Translations under genes and position numbers: made by a program | Notes under the pieces: model-generated | The model's input: the letters and a program-made list of their open reading frames with translations, nothing else | Databases searched by the model: none | What the model was told of the DNA's origin: nothing | In this document: piece by piece, positions 7,632 to 14,177 of the stretch | Layout of the letters: each line of letters begins with the position of its first letter | Position numbering within the stretch: the first letter of the stretch is position 1 | DNA from: an uncultured Bacteroidales bacterium | GTDB lineage: Bacteria > Bacteroidota > Bacteroidia > Bacteroidales > UBA932 | Length of the DNA: 16,689 nt | Direction of reading: 5' to 3' | Assembly: GCA_946184255.1 (NCBI GenBank) | Contig: CAMHFA010000005.1 | Location: forward strand, 1-16,689

Positions 7632-8837
7632 TTAATTATTTTGGATTTTGGTCGCGACAGCGTCATCAATCCTGATGATGAAGTCGCTAAGGGCGTTCAT
7701 GTAATTGATGAAGGCCTCGTAGGGAGTATTATAAGGGTTGAAATACCTGTGAACTTCTCCATCGGAGAAGAACTTAGTACTCATGTAATAGAGATGGTCG
7801 CTCTCCTGGAGATGGCCGAACTCTTCCCAAAGGATTGGATCGTTCAGAAGGGCAAGTTTCTCGGATTGATCATAAAGCTTGTTGAAAGCATCCTGCTGGA
7901 GCTCGTTTCCAAGCCATGCGGTCACATCCCTTTCCTCATCTGCCCATGAAATCGGGTCAGGAACATCGATCTCGGCTACGGCCTTGTGCTTCCTGGAAGC
8001 TCCCGTAGGAGTAACGAACTCGAAAGCCCCGTCTGAGAGAACCACGTCAGGAAGATATCTCATGAAGTCAAAAATACCCGAGGACTCTTTCTGGTGCTCA
8101 CCGAAGGTCTCGTAGTCCATGAAAAGGTTGATGATTTCTCCTTCAGCAGCTTTGAGCCAGGAGAGGAATTTCTCTCCGGTAAGAGGCCAGTCCGCCCATC
8201 CCTTGTCGGAGAAACGGAAAGCGATGTCATCACTGAGGGAATAATTCCTGAGCAGGAGCTTGAGGTGCTTCTGAAGCGGATCCGTGTAGATGTAATCAGG
8301 GTTCTTCCATCCGAGGATATGACGGGCTCCTTCGGTAAGCATGGTCTTGAACCCAAGATCATAGACCTGCCTTCCGATGGAATCGGAATAAATCATCTCG
8401 GTGTTCCTGAAAGCTTTCGGGGTCATTCCGAAATGGTCCTCGATGGCCTTTACATGCTTCTCCACCTGATGCTTGAATTCGCCCTCGTTGGCAAGGGATG
8501 CCAGGGAATGGTAATATGTTTCCGCGAGGAACTCAACGCATCCGGTAGCTGCCAGTTCCTTGAAGGAGTCGATCACTTCCGGCTCGTACCTGTCGAACTG
8601 CTCCAGCGCTGAACCAGTGATGGAGAATGTCACCTTGAATGCGCCTTTGTGCTTCTTGATAAGGTCCAGCAGGATCTTGTTCATTGGAAGATAACACTTC
8701 TGGGCGACCCTGTGAAGGATGGTCCTGTTGGTGAAATCATCATAGTAATGGGAATCCTTGCCGATATCGAAAAAACGGTACAACCTCAACCTGGTAGGCT
8801 GATGGACTTGGAAATATAGACAGATGCTCTTTTTCAT
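7632..8837 (-). CDS. GH57 family alpha-glucan hydrolase or glucanotransferase
   Basis: A cytoplasmic 401-residue GH57 protein with a (beta/alpha)7-type catalytic domain; no signal peptide. Conserved regions in order: region 1 HQP at residues 12-14; region 2 GCVEFL at 99-104; region 3 FRNTEMIYS with the predicted nucleophile E147; region 4 MDYETFGEH with the predicted acid/base D241. A helical C-terminal part ends with the segment near FFSDGEVHRYFNPY. GH57 includes alpha-amylases, 4-alpha-glucanotransferases, amylopullulanases and branching enzymes, and the motifs alone do not decide which. Since GlgB is already encoded in this operon, an amylase or chain-remodelling role is more likely than branching. 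It lies 6 bp after the GT4 gene and directly abuts the GT3-GT35 gene. Confidence 0.9.
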   Translation of the reverse strand: MKKSICLYFQVHQPTRLRLYRFFDIGKDSHYYDDFTNRTILHRVAQKCYLPMNKILLDLIKKHKGAFKVTFSITGSALEQFDRYEPEVIDSFKELAATGCVEFLAETYYHSLASLANEGEFKHQVEKHVKAIEDHFGMTPKAFRNTEMIYSDSIGRQVYDLGFKTMLTEGARHILGWKNPDYIYTDPLQKHLKLLLRNYSLSDDIAFRFSDKGWADWPLTGEKFLSWLKAAEGEIINLFMDYETFGEHQKESSGIFDFMRYLPDVVLSDGAFEFVTPTGASRKHKAVAEIDVPDPISWADEERDVTAWLGNELQQDAFNKLYDQSEKLALLNDPILWEEFGHLQESDHLYYMSTKFFSDGEVHRYFNPYNTPYEAFINYMNALSDFIIRIDDAVATKIQNN

Positions 8838-8843
8838 GGCTGG

Positions 8844-10133
8844 TTATTTAATGACGGATTCATAGACTTTCTTCATCTTCGCTGCCGCATGGTTCCATTT
8901 CAGGCGGTTGACCTCATCATAACCTTCCTTGGCGGCGAAGTCCGCAAGAGCGGGATAGTTAAGGAGGGCATAGATGTCGTCCGCCATGGCGTCAACATCC
9001 CAGAAATCAACCTTGAAGGCATATTTGAGCACTTCGGCAGCTCCACTCTGGTTGGATATGATCGAAGGCACATTGCTGCGCATGGCTTCCAGGGGAGATA
9101 TTCCAAAAGGCTCTGAAACAGATGGCATGATGTAGACGTCCGACAACGCGAACATTTTCTGGACATCAGTTCCACGCAGGAAACCGGTGAAATGGAAACG
9201 GTCGGATATTCCCAGACGGGCGGCATGACGGATGCTTCGGTTCATCATGTCACCGCTTCCGGCCATCACGAAATGTACGTGCTCGGTTCTCTTGAGGACC
9301 TTGGCGGCCGCCTCGATGAAATACTCGGGGCCTTTCTGGAAAGTGATCCTGCCCAGGAAGGTAACCACCTTGTCCTTGAGTCCCCTCTCCACGTTGAGAT
9401 TCTCCCTGCCGCTGAAATCCACCGCGTTGTGGACCGTAACCACCTTGTCAGGGGATATGCCGTACTTGTTGATAACAATGTTGCGGGTCAAATCGCTGAC
9501 CGCGATGACCCTGTCGGCAGCCTCCATCCCTCTCTTCTCAATATCGAAGACCCTGGAATCGATCATGTCCTCCGTGCCACGGTCGAAAGAGGTAGCATGG
9601 ACATGGACGACAAGAGGCTTTCCCGTTAGTTCCTTGGCGGCTATTCCGGCAAGGTAAGTGAGCCAGTCATGGGCATGGATGAGGTCGAACTCGTCCTTGT
9701 GCTCCATGGCTATCGTTCCACCGACCATCGCGTACCGAGCGACCTCCTCCATGAGGTTCGAACCATACTTCCCGGAGAAACGGAACTTTTCACCGATATG
9801 CTTGTCGGTAGATTCCTCACGGAGTCTTTTTTCGGCTTCGACCATCTCGTAGAACTGATCCGGATCCACATAGGGAATCATGTTGGTACCGACCTTCATG
9901 AACTTGACCATATTCACGAATTCATCGACCGAAGAACTCGTGGAGACCACGGGAACGTCACTGGCATTGATGATCGTAGCCACGCTGCCATCTTCATCCC
10001 CTGAAGCCGAAGGCATCACGAAGATTGTCTGTACTCCGTTCTCGGCAAGACCCTTGACGATACCGTAGCAAGCGGTTCCAAGTCCGCCGGCAATGTGGGG
10101 AGGAAACTCCCACCCAAACATCAGGACTCTCAT
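8844..10133 (-). CDS. GT4-type glycosyltransferase, glycogen-synthase-like
   Basis: A 429-residue GT-B fold transferase that should move glucose, or a related sugar, from a nucleotide donor to a glucan. The N-terminal domain begins MRVLMFGWEFPP and has the GGLG donor loop at 16-19, as in starch and glycogen synthases, plus an HAHDW motif at 153-157. The C-terminal GT4 domain begins near residue 255 and carries GRITFQKG (R262 and K267 for donor phosphates) and SEPFGISPLEA with the E341/E349 EX7E pair. No membrane segment or signal peptide is visible. The start overlaps the GH133 stop by 4 bp (ATGA), a classic coupling arrangement. Because the same operon encodes a GT3 synthase, this second enzyme may prime new chains or make a distinct glucan; donor and acceptor cannot be read from the sequence. 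Confidence 0.88.
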   Translation of the reverse strand: MRVLMFGWEFPPHIAGGLGTACYGIVKGLAENGVQTIFVMPSASGDEDGSVATIINASDVPVVSTSSSVDEFVNMVKFMKVGTNMIPYVDPDQFYEMVEAEKRLREESTDKHIGEKFRFSGKYGSNLMEEVARYAMVGGTIAMEHKDEFDLIHAHDWLTYLAGIAAKELTGKPLVVHVHATSFDRGTEDMIDSRVFDIEKRGMEAADRVIAVSDLTRNIVINKYGISPDKVVTVHNAVDFSGRENLNVERGLKDKVVTFLGRITFQKGPEYFIEAAAKVLKRTEHVHFVMAGSGDMMNRSIRHAARLGISDRFHFTGFLRGTDVQKMFALSDVYIMPSVSEPFGISPLEAMRSNVPSIISNQSGAAEVLKYAFKVDFWDVDAMADDIYALLNYPALADFAAKEGYDEVNRLKWNHAAAKMKKVYESVIK

Positions 10134-12076
10134 TTCTGCGCCTCCTTGTATTTTGCAATCATAAAGTCAACCATAAGAAGGGCCGAGGTACTCAGGGCTG
10201 AAGAAATGGCACCATGAGGCTCGTGAGGCGGATCTCCGTCATAAAGCTCGGAGAATGCACCTACACCATGCTTGTTCAGGTCCTCGTAGAAGCCTTCGAC
10301 AAGCCACTCTGCCTTCTTTATGAAGGATGCTCCCTTCATCCTGAAACTCACCCAGATGTAGGGAGCAAGAAGGAACACCCTGGTGCTTCCTCCATGATAG
10401 GCGAGATCCCTTTCATGCTGGGTGCCTTCATAAACACCCTTGTATTCGGCATTGCGGGGAGAAAGGGTGCGGATACCCCTTCTGGTCACCAGTTCATTGT
10501 CAATCACGTGGAGTATTGCGCTGGCAACTTCAGGATCGACCGGCATGTCTTCTTCGACTATTGCATAAATCATGTTCGGGCGGACCTCCATGTGCTGCCC
10601 GGCATTGTCAACATAGTCAGCCAGGTAACCAGCGCGGGGATTCCAGAACATAGGCTGGAAATTAGCCTTGACAAGATCCTTGATTGCGGACCATTTTTCA
10701 ATGAACTCCTTGTCCTTGCCACCGCCATATTTCTTTTCCATGGCAAGGGTGATACTTATCGAATGATACCAGAAAGAGTTCGTCTCAACCTGATAGCCAG
10801 CCCTTTCGGTAACCGGACGGCCATTGATGTAGGCATTCATCCAGGACAGTGCCCAGGAATCCATCTGAGCCCATAGCAGACCGTTCGGCTGCATGGCAAC
10901 TTCCGATCTCCTTCCTGGCAGATAACTTTCAAGTATGCCCTTAAGGGTGGATCCGTATTTCTTCCAGACTGCTTTCCCGTCTCCGCCCAACGCAATGTAC
11001 TGGTTCAACGCTCCGGCAAGCCTGAGCGGAGCCTCGACCTGGGTGGTCTTGTGGAACAACCTCTCCTGCTCGTCGGCAATCAGGTTGTCAATGATGGCTT
11101 CGAATGAAGCCTTGTCACCGGTAGCACACAGGGTGAGGCCTGGAGCGGCCATTATGGACTCCCTCAGAAGTCCTGTGAACATCCAAGAGAACCCGGCAGT
11201 GATCTGCTTGCGCCCGGCACGGTTCTGGATCAGAACATCCGCACAGCGGACAAGCTGGTCGTGATAGGAAGTCACAGGAGGTATCTTCCCGAGAAGGCTT
11301 TCAAAGTGGCGCTTCAGTCCGGAAGGATTAATTTCGGAAACAGAAGCTGAGAAAACCAACGAATCCCCTTCCTTCATCTCCGCCTCGAAATGGCCGGGGA
11401 CGAAAAGGTCTTCCCTGCAATCAAAACCACGCCTGTACTCGTCGGAGTAGGTGATTCCCTTGTACCAGCAAGGAGTCTGGACAAATCTTACGTTCTTGGT
11501 GTTGAACTGCAGGTTCAGGTCAGGGAAACCTTCGTAAAGATTCCATGCCATTCCTCCGTTTACCTCCCATCCCTCTGTCCTTGCATCAGGATTCTCCTGG
11601 GTAAGGGAATGGATGTCGCGGAACGCAAGGAACGGGGTAAGGAGAAGCGTTTCCTTCGCAGGTGCAGCCACCATGTCGTACCTGATCATGACCTGGTCGG
11701 CATCAGGTACCAGAAGGATTGTCTTTGTGAAGATGGTTCCTCCAACCCTGTAAGTGATCTTCGGGACAGGATCCGCCTCGAAATCGATGATGTACTTGTG
11801 TCCTCTCGGCTCATAGATGTCGCCGTAGCAGTGGATGCCCAGATTGAACTGCTTGCCGCCAAGGATGAGACTTTCATCCAGAGAAGAAAGCAGAAGGTGT
11901 TTCATACCTCCGAACCTGTCGACCGGAACTGCCAGGAGGCCATGATAACGCCTCGTGTTGCAGGTGACGATCGAAGTGTTGCAATAGGCTCCGGTCTTGT
12001 TGGCGCTGATGATCTCCCTTTTCAGTGAATAGGAGAGGTTCACCAGCTCGGACTTGTTGAATTTCAGAAAAGCCAT
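10130..12076 (-). CDS. GH133 glycogen debranching enzyme homologue with divergent active-site motifs
   Basis: A 648-residue cytoplasmic homologue of bacterial amylo-alpha-1,6-glucosidases. The N-terminal GDE domain (about 15-265) has NTRRYHGLL at 40-48. The C-terminal (alpha/alpha)6 domain (about 270-645) aligns over its full length and ends with SELYDGDPPHEP, where E610 matches the expected general base. Several motifs that I recall as near-invariant differ. The WGRDT region is GLLRES at 302-307. LTWMDA is LSWMNA, with N414 at the general-acid Asp position. YHxGTVWPW is YHGGSTRVF at 560-568, and the IAQAWS region is ISSALS. The reading frame is intact and length is normal, so this is not a recent pseudogene. 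It could be a clade-specific active variant, an enzyme with changed specificity, or a non-catalytic glucan-binding protein. The gene starts 16 bp after glgB and overlaps the GT4 gene by 4 bp. Confidence 0.85.
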   Translation of the reverse strand: MAFLKFNKSELVNLSYSLKREIISANKTGAYCNTSIVTCNTRRYHGLLAVPVDRFGGMKHLLLSSLDESLILGGKQFNLGIHCYGDIYEPRGHKYIIDFEADPVPKITYRVGGTIFTKTILLVPDADQVMIRYDMVAAPAKETLLLTPFLAFRDIHSLTQENPDARTEGWEVNGGMAWNLYEGFPDLNLQFNTKNVRFVQTPCWYKGITYSDEYRRGFDCREDLFVPGHFEAEMKEGDSLVFSASVSEINPSGLKRHFESLLGKIPPVTSYHDQLVRCADVLIQNRAGRKQITAGFSWMFTGLLRESIMAAPGLTLCATGDKASFEAIIDNLIADEQERLFHKTTQVEAPLRLAGALNQYIALGGDGKAVWKKYGSTLKGILESYLPGRRSEVAMQPNGLLWAQMDSWALSWMNAYINGRPVTERAGYQVETNSFWYHSISITLAMEKKYGGGKDKEFIEKWSAIKDLVKANFQPMFWNPRAGYLADYVDNAGQHMEVRPNMIYAIVEEDMPVDPEVASAILHVIDNELVTRRGIRTLSPRNAEYKGVYEGTQHERDLAYHGGSTRVFLLAPYIWVSFRMKGASFIKKAEWLVEGFYEDLNKHGVGAFSELYDGDPPHEPHGAISSALSTSALLMVDFMIAKYKEAQK

Positions 12077-12092
12077 ATTATCTCATTCAATT

Positions 12093-14072
12093 CTAATTCT
12101 TTGCTATCAACACCAATGCGCAGCGGCTGGGCAGGTAAAGCCGCAGTTGTCCGTCCACGGTAAAATGTTCCCCGTCGTTGTCCATGCGGGAAAAACCGTC
12201 GAATTCTGCAGCATCGGAATCGAGCACTTTCACATACTTTCCGGCAGGGGCCTCGAAGCCATAATCGACATAGGATTCTACCGGATTGAAATTCAGTGCA
12301 AAGATAAGGTTTTTGCGGCCAAATATCAAGATTTTCTTCTCCTCATCCGCCCTGAGCAGTTCGGGCCTGAAAGCCAAGAGCCCATGCCGTTTTACCAGAT
12401 GGACCATAGCCTTGTCAAATGCCTGTAGGCATCCATATCTCAAGAAACCATTGTCAGAGAGCGACCAGAGCCTTCTGGCATGTTGGAAACTCCAGCCATT
12501 GCCCTCGCGGGGGAAATCGATCCACTCAGGATGGCCGAACTCATTGCCCATGAAGTTGAGATAGCCGTCTCCGGCCGTACCTATGGTAGCAAGCCTGATA
12601 AGCTTGTGGAGTGCAATCCCCCTGTCCACCAAAGGATTTTTGGATTCCTTGTTCATGGAAAAGTACATCTCCTTGTCCATCAGCCTGAATATGATCGTCT
12701 TGTCACCCACAAGCGCCTGGTCGTGGCACTCGGCGTAGCTGATGGTCTTTTCATCGGAGCGCTTGTTGGTAAGTTCATACCACATCTCCCCCGGACTCCA
12801 CTGCTCGTCCGACTTTTCCTTGATCCATTTGATCCAATGGTCTGCAATACCCATGGCCATCCTGAAGTCGAAACCGACTCCTCCGGCAGCGAAGGGTGCG
12901 GCCAGACCGGCCATTCCGCTGACGTCCTCGGCTATCGTGACTGACGAAGGTCTTATCTCCTTGACCAGCATGTTGGCCAGGGCCAGATAGGTGACTGCAT
13001 TCTCGTCCACTCCCTGATCGAAGTACAAGGAATAATCGCCAAAGTCCTTCCCAAGGCCATGGTCCCAGTAAATCATGCTGGTGACACCGTCGAAACGGAA
13101 ACCGTCCAGATGGTATTCCTCCAGCCAGAACTTGCAGTTGGACAGCAGGAACCTCACCACCTCGTCTTTCCCGTAGTCAAAGCAACGGGACCCCCAGGCG
13201 GGATGGTGTCCTTGCGGTCCTTGATAGAAATAGAGGTCGTCACGGCCGTCGAAACGACCCAGACCCTCAGCCTCGTTATCCACACTGTGGGAGTGGACAA
13301 TGTCCATCACGACAGCTATTCCCATTCCGTGAGCCGTGTCAACAAGCTCCTTGAACTCATCCGGAGTGCCAAACCTGGAGCTCAAGGCGAAGAAATTGGA
13401 GACCTGGTAACCAAAAGAGCCGTAGTAAGGGTGCTCCTGAAGGGCCATTATTTGGATCGTGTCGTAACCAAGCTTCTTCACACGGGGCAGGACATTCTGA
13501 CGGAACTCGTTGAAAGTGGACACTTTAGGCTCCTCGGAACTCATTCCTATATGGCATTCGTAGATGAGAGGATGCGGCCTGCGGAGAGCGTGGTCGTGTT
13601 TCCAGGAATATGGCTCCGACGGATCCCAAACCTGGGCGCAGAACACCTTTGTGTGGGGATCCTGAACCAGCCTTCGGCAATATGCGGGAATCCTTTCCCC
13701 TCCACCGCCGGGCCATTCGATGAAAAGCTTGTAAAGCTCGCCGTGGGAAAGGAACATCCCGTCCAGGCGAAGTTCCCAGTTGCCTTCACCGGCCACCTTG
13801 AACTCATAGGCTGACGTCCTCTTCCAGTTGTTGAACTCACCGATCAGGTATATCCTCGTGGCATTGGGAGCCCACTCCCTGATTACCCAGGAGCCGTCCT
13901 TCTCCTTGTGAAGGCCGTAATAAAGATGATTATTGACACCATCGGACAGGCTTCCACCCTTGGGAGAAATCTTGTCGCGGGCGGCGAGAATCCTTTTATG
14001 CCGGGCCTCTATGGCTTCCTTGTAAGGTTGAAGCCAAGAGTCAGTCTCATAGATTTTCTTGATTTTCCTCAT
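12093..14072 (-). CDS. glgB: 1,4-alpha-glucan branching enzyme (GH13, eukaryotic-like)
   Basis: A 659-residue cytoplasmic enzyme that cuts alpha-1,4 chains and re-joins them as alpha-1,6 branches. The N-terminal CBM48-like domain (about 60-150) contains REWAPNATRIYLIGEFNNW. The GH13 barrel carries DIVHSH at 257-262, DGFRFDGVTSM with nucleophile D328, IAEDVSGM with acid/base E382 and ECHDQ with transition-state stabiliser D451. A beta-sandwich tail ends with LYLPSRCALVL. Stretches such as HLDGFRFDGVTSM, HDQALVGDKTI and YLNFMGNEFGHPEWIDFPR closely resemble human and plant branching enzymes, so this is the eukaryotic-like subfamily rather than the E. coli type. It is the first gene of the minus-strand operon. 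I see no good TTTG/TAnnTTTG promoter match in the 105 bp upstream on that strand. Confidence 0.96.
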   Translation of the reverse strand: MRKIKKIYETDSWLQPYKEAIEARHKRILAARDKISPKGGSLSDGVNNHLYYGLHKEKDGSWVIREWAPNATRIYLIGEFNNWKRTSAYEFKVAGEGNWELRLDGMFLSHGELYKLFIEWPGGGGERIPAYCRRLVQDPHTKVFCAQVWDPSEPYSWKHDHALRRPHPLIYECHIGMSSEEPKVSTFNEFRQNVLPRVKKLGYDTIQIMALQEHPYYGSFGYQVSNFFALSSRFGTPDEFKELVDTAHGMGIAVVMDIVHSHSVDNEAEGLGRFDGRDDLYFYQGPQGHHPAWGSRCFDYGKDEVVRFLLSNCKFWLEEYHLDGFRFDGVTSMIYWDHGLGKDFGDYSLYFDQGVDENAVTYLALANMLVKEIRPSSVTIAEDVSGMAGLAAPFAAGGVGFDFRMAMGIADHWIKWIKEKSDEQWSPGEMWYELTNKRSDEKTISYAECHDQALVGDKTIIFRLMDKEMYFSMNKESKNPLVDRGIALHKLIRLATIGTAGDGYLNFMGNEFGHPEWIDFPREGNGWSFQHARRLWSLSDNGFLRYGCLQAFDKAMVHLVKRHGLLAFRPELLRADEEKKILIFGRKNLIFALNFNPVESYVDYGFEAPAGKYVKVLDSDAAEFDGFSRMDNDGEHFTVDGQLRLYLPSRCALVLIAKN

Positions 14073-14177
14073 AGCTTTACAATATACGAATTATTATTCA
14101 TATTCTCATCACGCGGCTCGGGATTTGTTTGAAACGTGGAAAAAAAGTAACTTTGTGGGATTATTGGTCTTTCGTGG
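14073..14177. other. Divergent intergenic region between glgB and porin
   Basis: This is the only sizeable non-coding gap in the window (105 bp). It is A/T-rich on the glgB side (aatatacgaattattattca) and holds the rightward promoter described above. On the leftward strand the nearest candidate is a TATATTGT element next to glgB, which departs from TAnnTTTG and lacks a TTTG partner. No clear operator palindrome is visible. Confidence 0.6.
14124..14155 (+). promoter_or_regulatory. Bacteroidetes-type promoter for the porin gene
   Basis: TTTG at 14124-14127 is followed by 20 bp and then TAACTTTG at 14148-14155, an exact match to the Bacteroidetes -33 TTTG / -7 TAnnTTTG consensus recognised by the major sigma factor. 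A second TTTG at 14128-14131 would give a 16-bp spacing and fits less well. The expected transcription start is near 14161, leaving a leader of about 17 nt before the ATG at 14178. Confidence 0.75.

Larger units (their letters stand above)
2521..14072 (-). other. Six-gene glycogen operon ending in ribF
   Basis: Gene order in transcription: glgB, GH133, GT4, GH57, GT3-GT35 fusion, ribF. Spacings are 16 bp, 4-bp overlap, 6 bp, 0 bp and 10-bp overlap. No gap is large enough for an internal promoter or terminator outside coding sequence, so a single transcript is the simplest reading. The first five genes all act on alpha-glucan. No glgC (ADP-glucose pyrophosphorylase), GT5 glgA or phosphoglucomutase gene is present in the window. 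Confidence 0.8.

Noticed and set aside
10214..12028. Plus-strand open frames of 220 and 212 codons opposite the GH133 gene
   Set aside because: Antisense shadows of a full-length family match; no coherent protein features.
10130..12076. GH133 gene as a pseudogene
   Set aside because: Despite the motif changes, the frame is intact over the normal length and its ends are tightly coupled to neighbouring genes, which argues for a maintained function.
13059..13814. Plus-strand open frame of 251 codons opposite glgB
   Set aside because: Antisense to the GH13 catalytic core, which is strongly conserved in the minus-strand frame.
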